Of a DNA stretch of 64,000 bases, positions 49,832 through 58,910 are shown piece after piece; positions within the stretch are counted from its first letter, which is position 1; each line of letters opens with the position of its first letter. The notes under the pieces were generated by a model. It saw nothing but the letters and a program-made list of their open reading frames with translations, was not told the origin of the DNA and did no database searches. The translations under genes and the position numbers were made by a program. Source of the stretch: Deltaproteobacteria bacterium (GTDB lineage Bacteria; Desulfobacterota; Desulfobulbia; Desulfobulbales; Desulfurivibrionaceae); the NCBI GenBank assembly GCA_013349295.1, contig DUZW01000010.1:16975-80974 (forward strand), written 5' to 3'.

Positions 49832-50164
49832 TCAGTCGGAGCGCATGAAGAGGAAATAGATGGCGATGGCGATGGCCCCGATAAAGACACCGACCACGGG
49901 CAAGACCTTGACGAGCTGGAGCTGGTCGCCCACCACCAAGCCCTCCATGTAACGGCTCCCACTGAAAATCCAGAGGCCGAAGCCAAGGCCGGTCAGGACC
50001 AGGGTGTTCATCGCCTGCTTGTAAAGATTGTAACAGACAAAGACGATAAGGGGGACCAGGAACCAGGTGTTGGTAAAAAGACCCTTGGCATCTACCTCGC
50101 TGATCTGTTGCGGCACATTAGTGCTGTTGATGAAATCGACAATCTGCCCCAGGAATTCGGTCAT
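49832..50164 (-). CDS. Conserved small membrane protein, unknown function
   Basis: The 110-residue product starts at ATG 50164 behind GGAGG. It has three hydrophobic segments (about 30-47 WFLVPLIVFVCYNLY, 50-67 TLVLTGLGFGLWIFSG, 82-105 VLPVVGVFIGAIAIAIYFLF) and a short soluble N-terminus. I cannot name the family. It lies between thiC (119 bases upstream) and the glycosylase gene (21 bases downstream), all on the minus strand. The longer frame to 50215 has no ribosome site. Confidence 0.75.
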   Translation of the reverse strand: MTEFLGQIVDFINSTNVPQQISEVDAKGLFTNTWFLVPLIVFVCYNLYKQAMNTLVLTGLGFGLWIFSGSRYMEGLVVGDQLQLVKVLPVVGVFIGAIAIAIYFLFMRSD

Positions 50165-50283
50165 GGCGGTGCGTCCTCCCTCTGTGCTGATAAGACCTGT
50201 ACAAAACAACCTCAACTTTACCGACCATTTCGTTACAGCTCTTTATGCCGTTTCGGCCATCCAGATGACGATATTGTAACTGC

Positions 50284-51585
50284 TTATTTTTGCTGTCGAT
50301 CCGGCGCGGTGGCCTGCTTGTAAACCTTGATGGCGCAATATGAGCCGCACATGCTGCAGGCGTCGCCCTTGTATGAACTCCCCTCCTCCCGGAAACGCCG
50401 CGCTTTTTCAGGATCGATGGACAACTCGATCTGGCCTTTCCAATCCAGATTATTGCGGCACTTGGCCATGGCGATATCCTTTTCGATGGCACCGGGCAAT
50501 CCCTTGGCAATGTCTGCGGCATGGGCAGCGATACGGGAGGCCATGACCCCCTCGTGCACATCTTCGGCGCTGGGCAGCTTGAGATGCTCAGCCGGAGTGA
50601 CGTAGCAGAGAAAATCGGCCCCTGCCGCCCCGGCAATGGCGCCGCCGATGGCGCCGGTGATATGGTCGTATCCCGGGGCAATGTCCGTGACCAAGGGGCC
50701 AAGCACATAAAACGGCGCCCCATGGCAGAGCTGTTTCTGGAGCAGGATGTTGGCCTGAATCTGGTTGAGCGGCATGTGACCCGGCCCCTCTACCATCACC
50801 TGCACCCCGGCCTCCCAAGCCCTCTGGGTCAATTCGCCCAAGTGGATCAGCTCCTGGATCTGGCCCCGATCGGTGGCGTCGGCCAGGCATCCAGGCCGAA
50901 TGCCGTCACCCAGACTCAGGGTGACCTCATGTTCCTTGAGAATGGCCAAAAGCTCGTCAAAATGTTCGTACATGGGGTTTTCTTTCCGATTGAAACTCAT
51001 CCACTCGATGGTGAAAGAGCCGCCCCGACTGACCACACCCATGAGCCGCGGATGGTTGCGCACCCGTTCCATGGTGGAAAGGGTGATGCCGGAATGGATG
51101 GTCATGAAGTCAACCCCGTCCTGGGCCTGCTGCTCAATACCCTTGAACATTTGAGCAACCGTGACCTCTCCGATCTTTTTCTTCTGCTTTTCCACCACCT
51201 CGGCAATACTCTGGTAAATGGGCACAGTCCCCAAAGGAACGGGACAGTTTGCCAGAATCTCCCGCCGAATGGCATCCAACTCGCCGCCCATGGAAAGATC
51301 CATCACCGTATCGGCCCCGGCCTTGAGGCAGACACAGAGCTTCTGCAACTCCTGGGACACCTCGGGGTAATCCTTGGATGAGCCGATATTGGCATTGACC
51401 TTGGTGGACAGACCCTTGCCCACGGCCATGATCCTGTCGAATTGGTGGTTTTTGTTCTTGGGAATACAGATCGTTCCCTGGGCCACTCCCTGCATCAAGG
51501 CCTGAACCGTGATGTTCTCGTTGGCGGCACAGTTTTCAAAAAGAGGGGTTATTGTGCCCCTGATTGCATCTTCTCGAATACTCAT
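50284..51585 (-). CDS. thiC: Phosphomethylpyrimidine synthase
   Basis: ThiC rearranges 5-aminoimidazole ribotide to HMP-P for thiamine synthesis. The 433-residue product shows KVNANIGSS, DTVMDLSMGGELD, VPLGTVPIYQ, GVDFMTIHSGI, RGGSF, LSLGDGIRPGC, VMVEGPGHMP, GPLVTDIAPGYDHITGAIGGA and the C-terminal radical SAM cluster motif CSMCGSYCAIK. ATG 51585 has GGAGA seven bases upstream; the frame to 51669 is not needed. It is shorter than the long plant/enterobacterial form, as usual for anaerobes. No TPP riboswitch motif (CTGAGA) is visible in the 233-base leader. Other thi genes are not in the window. Confidence 0.97.
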   Translation of the reverse strand: MSIREDAIRGTITPLFENCAANENITVQALMQGVAQGTICIPKNKNHQFDRIMAVGKGLSTKVNANIGSSKDYPEVSQELQKLCVCLKAGADTVMDLSMGGELDAIRREILANCPVPLGTVPIYQSIAEVVEKQKKKIGEVTVAQMFKGIEQQAQDGVDFMTIHSGITLSTMERVRNHPRLMGVVSRGGSFTIEWMSFNRKENPMYEHFDELLAILKEHEVTLSLGDGIRPGCLADATDRGQIQELIHLGELTQRAWEAGVQVMVEGPGHMPLNQIQANILLQKQLCHGAPFYVLGPLVTDIAPGYDHITGAIGGAIAGAAGADFLCYVTPAEHLKLPSAEDVHEGVMASRIAAHAADIAKGLPGAIEKDIAMAKCRNNLDWKGQIELSIDPEKARRFREEGSSYKGDACSMCGSYCAIKVYKQATAPDRQQK

Positions 51586-51818
51586 CACTCGTTCTCCGAT
51601 AATCCGCGGCGCAAGCCGCATGGTATTGACAGTAAGCCGTTGCAACCAAACAAGTCGATGAATGGCCAAGCAGTGCTTGAGGCCGCACCCAACCGGTTAA
51701 GACAGCAGAGCGTATTTCGTAACGGATCCTAAACATAACGGCATATTAAGACGCAAAAACATACCAGCGGCCCCAAGAGAATGCAATGTAAATGTATGGC
51801 AACACCGTGGGCGGCAAC

Positions 51819-52388
51819 TTATAACGCCCCGTGTTCATGGAGAATTTTGAGGCCGATGGCAATAAGAACCAAGCCGCCGACAATCTCGGCCCTGGAGCCC
51901 AAACGCGACGCCGCACCCAGCAGACACCCTAACCGCAGGCCAAGGGCGGTGAGCCCCGAGGCGACCAAGCCGATGATCAGAGCCGGGAGCCAGACACTGA
52001 TCTCGAGCACGGCAAAGCTGAGCCCCACCGCCAGGGAGTCAATACTGGTAGCGACCGAAAGTGTGATGAGCATGCGTCCCCGGGTGGGGTCCGCACCCTC
52101 GCCCTCCTCCTTTGCCTCCCGGATCGCTTCCCAGATCATCTTGATCCCCACAAAGGCAAGCAGTCCAAAAGCGAGCCAGTGGTCGAAGGTCTCGATCAAC
52201 GAACGAACCGTCAGGCCGCCAAGCCAGCCGAGGATATTCATTCCGGCTTGGAAAAATCCGAAATGCCAAGCCAGACGGAACACCTGCCGGCCATTGACCC
52301 GGCACAGGCTGACTCCGGCGGCCAGGGCCACGGCAAAAGCGTCCACGGCCAAGGCCAGGGCGATGAGCAGGATTGTGGAAAATTCCAT
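51819..52388 (-). CDS. mntP: Putative manganese efflux pump MntP
   Basis: The 189-residue membrane protein matches the MntP (DUF204) family: MEFSTILLIALALAVDAFAVALAAG with its acidic residue, GFFQAGMNILGWLGG, LITLSVATSIDSLAVGLSFA (the second internal repeat) and GLKILHEHG. The two-repeat structure with an Asp in helices 1 and 4 is the family signature for Mn2+ export. ATG 52388 is used because the motif begins there. No manganese riboswitch or MntR site was recognised upstream. Neighbours are thiC and the rhodanese gene, so it stands alone. Confidence 0.93.
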   Translation of the reverse strand: MEFSTILLIALALAVDAFAVALAAGVSLCRVNGRQVFRLAWHFGFFQAGMNILGWLGGLTVRSLIETFDHWLAFGLLAFVGIKMIWEAIREAKEEGEGADPTRGRMLITLSVATSIDSLAVGLSFAVLEISVWLPALIIGLVASGLTALGLRLGCLLGAASRLGSRAEIVGGLVLIAIGLKILHEHGAL

Positions 52389-52501
52389 GGAACATGGCTG
52401 CACGGATATGGTTTATAGAGGAAAATATTTCAATTTGCGCTGCCACTTGACCATTTTCCCCAGAGACTGGCAAGAAAAAAGCCGAGACAAACAAGAGCGG
52501 A

Positions 52502-52522
52502 ATTCCCGCTGACGGCGGGAAT
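52502..52522 (-). terminator. Hairpin after the sulfurtransferase gene
   Basis: ATTCCCGC and its exact complement form an 8-bp stem with a 5-base loop, 14 bases after the sulfurtransferase stop and before mntP. No T run follows directly, so terminator strength is doubtful. Confidence 0.5.
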
Positions 52523-52535
52523 CTTTCAAGGGGGG

Positions 52536-53408
52536 TTAGTTTTTCCGGCGGACGTTTGCGGGCTGCGGCTCACCGCTCTCAATGGGGAGGCTCGGATCTC
52601 GGGACCATTCGTTCCATGAGGCGAAGTAGACCCGCAGCCTCGTGAAACCGGCAAGCTTCAGCGCCACAAAAGTATTGGCCGCCCGCGAGCCCTTGAAACA
52701 AAAAATAATAATGTCGCTGTCCGGATAAATCTGATGGCTGGCGCACAAGGCTCGGATTTCATGGGCGGGCCGGAAGCCCGGAATTGCCGCCCTGTTCATA
52801 AAACTGTACCATTCTATCCAGCGAGCCCCGGGAATCCGGCCCCGCCGAGGGGCAAAGTCGTAACCATAGGGAGAGGAAGTCTGCCCCAGCCATTCGTTGG
52901 CATCCCGATTGTCGAGGAGAATAGTTTCAGAGTCTCCCATGGCCCGAAAGACATCTTCCCTGGTGGCCATCAATCTGTGGTTTGGCCGAGGCGTGAACCG
53001 AGTGGGGGTTGGCGGAATCTCGACGGTTTCTTCGGGCAGGCCGTACTGTTGCCAGGCCCAAAAACCACCATCGAGAATGCCGCAATCCCGATGCCCAAGA
53101 TAACAGGCCAGCCAGTACCCCCGGCAAGACGCGCCATAACGCGTGTCGAAGCTGTCTTCGTAAAAAATGACCTTCCGCTCATGGGAGACGCCGACCCGGG
53201 AAAAACTTGCGGCAAAGGTATCCTGCAAGACGGCCAGCCCTTCCGGGCTGCTGTCGCTTAAAAAAGAAAAGATCTCCGGCAGATTCACCGCCTCGGGAAT
53301 ATGCCCTTCGACAAAAGTGTCCTGATCGCGGATATCCACGAGCAATACCGATCCCTCTTCCAGAAGCGCCTGGGTTTCATGAAGGGTGTACAAAATTTTT
53401 TCGGTCAT
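52536..53408 (-). CDS. Two-domain rhodanese sulfurtransferase
   Basis: The 290-residue protein carries two rhodanese domains. The first (about 5-130; VLLVDIRDQDTFVEGHIPEAVNLPE) has no active cysteine in its loop position; the second (about 150-280; ILLDNRDANEWLG, RIPGARWIEW) holds the catalytic loop in IIIFCFKGSRAANTF. This is the thiosulfate/3-mercaptopyruvate sulfurtransferase arrangement, transferring sulfane sulfur to cyanide or thiols. The CFKGSR loop differs from the CGSGVTA of SseA and the CRKGVTA of rhodanese, so the donor is uncertain. In a sulfur-metabolising host it may process sulfane sulfur. Start ATG 53408 lies after CTCAGGATAGGCAATC. Confidence 0.9.
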   Translation of the reverse strand: MTEKILYTLHETQALLEEGSVLLVDIRDQDTFVEGHIPEAVNLPEIFSFLSDSSPEGLAVLQDTFAASFSRVGVSHERKVIFYEDSFDTRYGASCRGYWLACYLGHRDCGILDGGFWAWQQYGLPEETVEIPPTPTRFTPRPNHRLMATREDVFRAMGDSETILLDNRDANEWLGQTSSPYGYDFAPRRGRIPGARWIEWYSFMNRAAIPGFRPAHEIRALCASHQIYPDSDIIIFCFKGSRAANTFVALKLAGFTRLRVYFASWNEWSRDPSLPIESGEPQPANVRRKN

Positions 53409-53554
53409 GATTGCCTATCCTGAGGGAGAAGAAAATAACCGCGCGAGCCAACTGACACACCCATTATAAAACCTTCGGGAAGGTATCGCCCGGAAAAATT
53501 CTCCGGTAGCCTCTTCGTACTCCCGGCCCCTTTTTTCATTTTTTTTATCCCTTC

Positions 53555-53583
53555 TTGTCGAAACACTTTTCTTCCCCTATATT
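53555..53583 (+). promoter_or_regulatory. Candidate sigma-70 promoter of the receiver-CheW fusion gene
   Basis: TTGTCG (53555-53560) and TATATT (53578-53583) are 17 bases apart, followed by a short leader and AGGAGG eight bases before ATG 53602. Confidence 0.55.
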
Positions 53584-53601
53584 GGATCAGGAGGTGACAT
53601 C

Positions 53602-55527
53602 ATGGCTCTTGATCCGCAGATGAAAATTTTGCTCGTTGAAGACGCCGGGACCATGCGCAAGATGGAAGCCCGGATTCTCGGCCAGGTCGGTTTTACCAAC
53701 ATCGTCGAGGCGGTGGATGGCAACGACGCCATGGCAAAACTTACAGCCGAACCCGACATTGCCCTGGTCATCAGCGACTGGTCCATGCCCAACTGCGACG
53801 GCTACCAGTTGCTGCAATGGATGCGCGACCAGGAAGCCTTCAAGCAACTCCCCTTTCTCATGGCCACCGGCCACGGAGACAAGGCATATGTAGCCAAGGC
53901 GAAGGAGGCCGGGGCCAACGGCGTGGTGGCCAAGCCCTTTACCCCGGACGAACTGAAGGTCCTCATCGAGGAAGCCTTCGGCCTGAAACAGACACCTGCC
54001 GCAAAAAAAGAAGAAGGCCCCAAGCTCAGCGCCGAGGGTAAGGTTCATCTCAAGATAGCCCATATCCAAATCACTGACCATTTGGCCTTGGGGGTGCTCA
54101 AGCATCAGGTGGTCTCGGGCCGGAAAAACCCCCAACATTTCAGCCTGGAGACCCTCTGCATGCCGGGCTGGAACCCGGTGCAAAACGCCCTCGAAAACGG
54201 CGAGGTGGACGGGGCCTTTATCCTGGCGCCCATGGCCATGGACCTGTTCAGCTACGGGGTACCCATCAAGCTGGTGCTTTTCGCCCACCGTAACGGCAGC
54301 ATCTGCGTGCGCAACAAGACCGGCAAGTATGTCAAGCCCTACCAGCAATTTTTCAAACACAAGACCTTCTATATCCCCCACAAGATGTCGGTCCACAACA
54401 TGCTGGCCCACATGTATTTCACTCAAATGGGGTTGCGGCCAGGGGTGGCGGGCAAGGAAGCGGTCAACGTCCTCTTCGACGTGGTGCCGCCGGTGGCCAT
54501 GCCGGAATTTTTAAAGGAAAATTCCGAGGCCAGCGGTTTTCTGGTGGCCGAACCCATCGGTTCGCGGGCCATTACCGCAGGCATTGCCGAGCGCCAGTTC
54601 CTCTCCAGCGAGGTCTGGCAGGACCACCCTTGCTGCGTCGTGATTTTCAGGGAAGAGATCCTCACCAAATACCCGGAGGCAGTGCAGGAATTCACCAACA
54701 TGCTGGTGGAATCCGGCATCTATATCCGTGATCATGTCGACGAAGCGGCTGAGATCGCCGTAACCTTTCTCGACCCGCAGAAAAAAATCGGGCTCGAACC
54801 CGTTCTGCTTCGCAATGTCCTCTCCGACCCCCAGGGAATCACCACGGATAATCTCTATCCGGTCAGGGAAGATCTGGAGACCATCCAGGATTACATGACC
54901 AGCAAGATGGAGATCGGCCGGCGCATCAATCTCGCGGAGTTTGTCGACACCCGCTTTGCCGATATCGCCTGCAAAAATGTGCCGACTGCAGCGGGAGCGG
55001 GACAAGAGGCGAGCCAGCCCCGGGGAGCGGCCCGGAAGCTGGGCATCGACCAGACCCTTGCCTCCCGAGAGGGCAAGTATCTGATCTTCACCCTGGGCAA
55101 GGAGCGCTACGGCCTCGGCATCCTCGATGTCCGGGAGATCATCGGCCTGATGGCCATCCATGAGTTACCGGAGATGCCGCCCTTTTTTAAAGGGGTTATC
55201 AACCTGCGAGACAAGATCATTCCCGTGATGGACATGCGGGGCAAATTCGGGATGGAGAGCGCGGAATACGATGCCCGCACCTGCATTATCGTGGTGGAGG
55301 TTTCCGGTCTCACCGGCTCCCGGCTTATCGGGATCATCGTCGATGCGGTATCCGAGGTGGTCACCATCAAGGAACAGGATGTGGAAGATCCCCCCAAATT
55401 CGGCAGCGTGGTTGACTGCCAGTGCCTACTGGGCATGGCCAAACTCGCCGAAGGCGTAACCATCCTCCTGGATATTGACCGTCTCATGCATATCCAGGAA
55501 TCAGTGCAGATCGGCGAAGCAGCCTAG
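53602..55527 (+). CDS. Receiver / solute-binding-protein-like / CheW fusion protein
   Basis: The 641-residue soluble protein has three parts. Residues 1-128 are a CheY-like receiver (ILLVEDAGTM with Glu13/Asp14, phosphoacceptor Asp59 in ISDWSMP, Lys111 in AKPF). Residues about 147-460 resemble a cytoplasmic NrtA/SsuA-type substrate-binding domain (KIAHIQITDHLALGVLK, VQNALENGEVDGAFILAPM, DVVPPVAMPEFLKENSEASGFLVAEPIG, then EEILTKYPEAVQEF). Residues about 490-635 are a CheW domain (YLIFTLGKERYGLGILDVREII, FKGVINLRDKIIPVMDMRGKF, GIIVDAVSEVV). There is no signal peptide, so the binding domain acts inside the cell. A ligand-sensing adaptor for CheA, gated by phosphorylation, is the natural hypothesis. 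AGGAGG precedes ATG 53602. No cheA or receptor gene is in the window. Confidence 0.9.
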   Translation: MALDPQMKILLVEDAGTMRKMEARILGQVGFTNIVEAVDGNDAMAKLTAEPDIALVISDWSMPNCDGYQLLQWMRDQEAFKQLPFLMATGHGDKAYVAKAKEAGANGVVAKPFTPDELKVLIEEAFGLKQTPAAKKEEGPKLSAEGKVHLKIAHIQITDHLALGVLKHQVVSGRKNPQHFSLETLCMPGWNPVQNALENGEVDGAFILAPMAMDLFSYGVPIKLVLFAHRNGSICVRNKTGKYVKPYQQFFKHKTFYIPHKMSVHNMLAHMYFTQMGLRPGVAGKEAVNVLFDVVPPVAMPEFLKENSEASGFLVAEPIGSRAITAGIAERQFLSSEVWQDHPCCVVIFREEILTKYPEAVQEFTNMLVESGIYIRDHVDEAAEIAVTFLDPQKKIGLEPVLLRNVLSDPQGITTDNLYPVREDLETIQDYMTSKMEIGRRINLAEFVDTRFADIACKNVPTAAGAGQEASQPRGAARKLGIDQTLASREGKYLIFTLGKERYGLGILDVREIIGLMAIHELPEMPPFFKGVINLRDKIIPVMDMRGKFGMESAEYDARTCIIVVEVSGLTGSRLIGIIVDAVSEVVTIKEQDVEDPPKFGSVVDCQCLLGMAKLAEGVTILLDIDRLMHIQESVQIGEAA

Positions 55528-55738
55528 AAATAAGGAACACGAGCCCCCTCCTTTCATTGGCGAGAAGGGCGGGGTTCGGGGCGAGCAGTATCAGCGGCGA
55601 TGAGTTTTGATAAGCCATCGTCAAAAAATAACGTGGCCGTTTTAGGTAGCGAGATGACATAAGGAGCCGTACAGTAAGGCAACATAGATGGCCATGTTGT
55701 TTCTGGGCGACTCCTAAATGTTGCGAGGAAACGAGCTA

Positions 55739-56650
55739 CTACAGAATAAACACGGCGACGGCATCCTGATATTTCTCAACAAACTCTTCGATAATCAGGC
55801 GCATGTTGCTTTCAAAATTCGGCACCTCGGGCAGCTCCCCTTTCATGCTCTCATAGGCCAGCACGTCAAAAAAGAAATCCCCTGAGCTGCCTGCGTCGTA
55901 CTCGGTAAGATGGACCAGCCGATTGGCCAGACAGATGATTTTGACTCCCAGCCTTTTTGACTGGGACTGCGTAGTGTCATGGTGCAGACCAACCGGAACG
56001 GAAATCGCCTCCGGCAATCCCCATTTTTTCAACAGCGCCATGCCCACCTCGGCGTGGTCCGTATGCAGCAGGCGGCGTTCCACGGTCAAGAGATCCGCCT
56101 GCCCCTCGGTTTCATCCCGGCTGTAGCTCTCCAATTGCAATGGCCGGTCAAGGATCACCTTGCCCACATCATGGAGCAAGCCGGCGGTGTAAATGGCCGA
56201 GGTATCTCTGGCCTTGGCGTAACGGGCAATGATATTTGCCAGGATGGCAACGGCAAAGGAGTGACGCCAGAGTTCACCCCGGCCCAGGGCATAGGCCTCC
56301 TGCGGCGATCTGAGCAACCCGACCGATGCGCTGGTGATGGAGATGATCTTGACGGCGTCCACCCCCATGCGGACGATGATATCCTTGACCGAGGTGATCT
56401 TTTTCATATGGCCGAAGTAGGCGGAGTTGGCCATGTGCAACATGTTGGCGGTAAGCCCCGGATCCTGCTCTATTTTCTCCGACAACAGGGGGATGGAACA
56501 ATCCGGGGCATGGGCCATGGACAGCACGTCCAACGCCACCTCCGGACATGGAGCAATCTTATCAACATCCCGTATATATTCCGCGGCTACATCCATCATT
56601 GCTTTCCCCGGTTCAAAAGGTCTGGGTCGATCCATGACCATGGCAGGCAA
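55739..56650 (-). CDS. HDOD domain protein
   Basis: HDOD domains are HD-related output modules of signalling proteins, usually without known catalysis. The 303-residue product (start uncertain: ATG 56650, or ATG 56599 behind GGGGAAAG) carries EVALDVLSMAHAPDCSIPLLSEKIEQDPGLTANMLHMANSAYFG, SVKDIIVRMGVDAVKIISI, and YTAGLLHDVGKVILDR, the standard HDOD blocks with HD kept. It is convergent with the receiver-CheW fusion gene, and HDOD genes are often found with c-di-GMP and chemotaxis functions. No receiver or GGDEF domain is attached. A 211-base gap with only weak hairpins separates it from the fusion gene. Confidence 0.9.
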   Translation of the reverse strand: MPAMVMDRPRPFEPGKAMMDVAAEYIRDVDKIAPCPEVALDVLSMAHAPDCSIPLLSEKIEQDPGLTANMLHMANSAYFGHMKKITSVKDIIVRMGVDAVKIISITSASVGLLRSPQEAYALGRGELWRHSFAVAILANIIARYAKARDTSAIYTAGLLHDVGKVILDRPLQLESYSRDETEGQADLLTVERRLLHTDHAEVGMALLKKWGLPEAISVPVGLHHDTTQSQSKRLGVKIICLANRLVHLTEYDAGSSGDFFFDVLAYESMKGELPEVPNFESNMRLIIEEFVEKYQDAVAVFIL

Positions 56651-56915
56651 CTAATATCGATCTTAATTTTATATTTATCACATATTCAAACACGGTTGTA
56701 AATATTTAGGAGTTGTCACAAAATCGCTTTTGTCGTTGGCAGCAGCGTACGCGACACTTGCAGCTACAGGTATTTGCGAACGGCGGCTCACTGCGGCTTG
56801 ACAGAGCCCCCTGGATGATTATTTTTTGTCGCAACTTGCCGTTTTCGGCAGAAAGAGACCCATTCCGGGCAATAGACCAAAACGCCCCAACGAATCAATT
56901 GCAGAGAGAGAAAAA

Positions 56916-58802
56916 ATGAGTCCAGAGAAAACCGCCAGTCAGATAGAAACCAAGGAGTTTCAGACCGAAGTAAAAAAGATGCTCGATATCGTAATCCATT
57001 CGCTTTACACGGAAAAGGAGATATTCTTACGCGAATTGATCTCCAACGCCGCGGACGCCTTGGAGAAATTCCGGCACCAGAGCGTGGTGGAGCAGGAGGT
57101 CTTCGACAGCCACATCCCGCTGGAAATCACCATTGAGTTTGACGAGAAGGCAAACACCCTCACCATCACCGATACCGGCATCGGCATGGACCGGGGCGAA
57201 CTGGAGGCAAACCTGGGCACCATCGCCCATTCCGGCTCCAAAACCTTTTTCAGCAAACTTTCCGAAACGGATCGCAAGGATGTCAACCTGATCGGTCAGT
57301 TCGGCGTGGGTTTTTATGCCGCCTTCATGGTCGCCAAAAAAGTCAGCGTCAAATCTCGCTCCTTCCGCATGGACGACATGGGCCACGAATGGGTCTCCGA
57401 CGGTGGAGGCACTTTCACCATCGCCATGTGCCCTGGAATCCGACGCGGCACCAGCATCGTCCTGGAACTCACGGACGAGGCCAAGAAATATGCCGACGAG
57501 CAGACCATCCGCCGCATCATCAAGCAATACTCCAGCTTTGTCCCCTTCCCCATCAAGCTCCAGGGCGAGGCGATCAACACGGTGCAGGCCATCTGGACCC
57601 TTGGCAAGAGTGAGATCACGGAAGAGGCATATACCGAGTTTTACAAATTCATCGCCAATGCCTTTGACGAGCCCCTGACCAGACTCCATTTTTCCGCGGA
57701 CGCCCCCCTGGCCATCAAGACCCTGCTCTTCATCCCCAAGGAAAATTTCGAGGCCATGGGTTTCGGCCGCATGGAGCCGGGGGTCAATCTGTACTGCCAG
57801 CGGGTATTGATCGAGCAGCACAGCAAGACCATCCTTCCGGAATGGCTGCGCTTCCTACGCGGGGTCATTGACAGCGAAGACCTGCCGCTCAACATCTCCC
57901 GCCAGGCCCTGCAAGACAATGCCTTGGTCGCCAAAATCAACAAGGTGGTCACCAAGCGGGTGCTCAAGTTCCTGGGAGAGCTGGCCAAGAGTGAGCCGGA
58001 GAAGTACACGGAATTCTGGAAAAACTTCGGCATGTTTATCAAGGAAGGGGTGATTTCTGACTTCGCCTACCGTGAGGAGGCCGCCAAACTCCTGCGTTTT
58101 GAGTCCTCAAAAACCGAAAACGGAGTCTTCACTTCCCTGGCCGAATATGTTGAACGCATGCCCGAGGGGCAGAAGGAGATTTTCTACATCAACGGCCCCA
58201 GCCGGGAGGCCATTGAAAACGGACCCTACATCGAGGCCTTCAAGAAACGCAATATCGAGGTGATCTACACCCTTGAGCCCATCGATGATTTCGCCATGAG
58301 CCACCTCAGCATATTTGAGGAGAAAAAGCTGGTTTCCGCCGACCGCGGGGATCTCGATCTGCCGGAAGCGGTGGCAACCACCGAAGCGGACAAGGAAAAA
58401 GAGCAGAGCGAAGCCATGGCTGCAACGGACTCCGAATCCCTGACCACCTGGATGAAAGAGGTTCTGGGCGAGCAGGTGAAAGAGGTCATCGCCTCAAAAC
58501 GCCTCACCGACAGCCCGGCCATGGTGGTTAACCCCGACGGCTTTGTCACCAGCAGCATGGAACGGATCATGCGCGCCTCCGGCCAGGGACTCCAGCAGTT
58601 CGGCGGAAAAAACCTGGAGATCAACACCAGCCACCCCCTGATCAAAGGGCTGGCCGGACTGAAAGAGAAGGATGGTGAGGTGGCGTCAAGCGTGGTGGAG
58701 CAGATCTTCGACAACGCCATGATCCAGGCCGGACTCATGGTGGAACCCCGAAACATGGTGGCGCGGAGCTACAGGATTTTAGAGCGGCTGGTGGGAAAAT
58801 AG
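56916..58802 (+). CDS. htpG: Chaperone HtpG (Hsp90)
   Basis: The 628-residue protein is full-length bacterial Hsp90: GHKL ATPase domain (ELISNAADALEKFR, ITITDTGIGMDRGEL by equivalent, GTIAHSGSKTFF, NLIGQFGVGFYAAFMV), middle domain (EAYTEFYKF, LFIPKENFEAMGF, INLYCQRVLI-like block, SEDLPLNISRQALQDN with its catalytic arginine) and the C-terminal dimerisation domain (NPDGFVTSSMERIMRA). ATG 56916 is preferred to the frame opening at 56826 because homology begins at ETKEFQTEVKKM and GAGAGAG precedes it. A TTGACA at 56798 may be its -35 box. An intrinsic terminator follows. Confidence 0.97.
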   Translation: MSPEKTASQIETKEFQTEVKKMLDIVIHSLYTEKEIFLRELISNAADALEKFRHQSVVEQEVFDSHIPLEITIEFDEKANTLTITDTGIGMDRGELEANLGTIAHSGSKTFFSKLSETDRKDVNLIGQFGVGFYAAFMVAKKVSVKSRSFRMDDMGHEWVSDGGGTFTIAMCPGIRRGTSIVLELTDEAKKYADEQTIRRIIKQYSSFVPFPIKLQGEAINTVQAIWTLGKSEITEEAYTEFYKFIANAFDEPLTRLHFSADAPLAIKTLLFIPKENFEAMGFGRMEPGVNLYCQRVLIEQHSKTILPEWLRFLRGVIDSEDLPLNISRQALQDNALVAKINKVVTKRVLKFLGELAKSEPEKYTEFWKNFGMFIKEGVISDFAYREEAAKLLRFESSKTENGVFTSLAEYVERMPEGQKEIFYINGPSREAIENGPYIEAFKKRNIEVIYTLEPIDDFAMSHLSIFEEKKLVSADRGDLDLPEAVATTEADKEKEQSEAMAATDSESLTTWMKEVLGEQVKEVIASKRLTDSPAMVVNPDGFVTSSMERIMRASGQGLQQFGGKNLEINTSHPLIKGLAGLKEKDGEVASSVVEQIFDNAMIQAGLMVEPRNMVARSYRILERLVGK

Positions 58803-58816
58803 GCGCAAGAAAACAG

Positions 58817-58857
58817 AAAGGGGTGGGATGAAGAACAAGCTTCGACCACCCCTTTTT
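58817..58857 (+). terminator. Intrinsic terminator of htpG
   Basis: AAAGGGGTGG (58817-58826) pairs exactly with CCACCCCTTT (58846-58855), followed by further T residues, 14 bases after the htpG stop. Confidence 0.85.
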
Positions 58858-58910
58858 ACCTGAACTTCATGATGTTATGAATTTCCTCGACCCTGCCATG
58901 CCAAGCAGGA

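Noticed and set aside
55640..55740. Weak inverted repeats after the receiver-CheW fusion gene
   Set aside because: Only short imperfect stems (CAACAT/ATGTTG) without a T run; no match to the palindrome-ended family.
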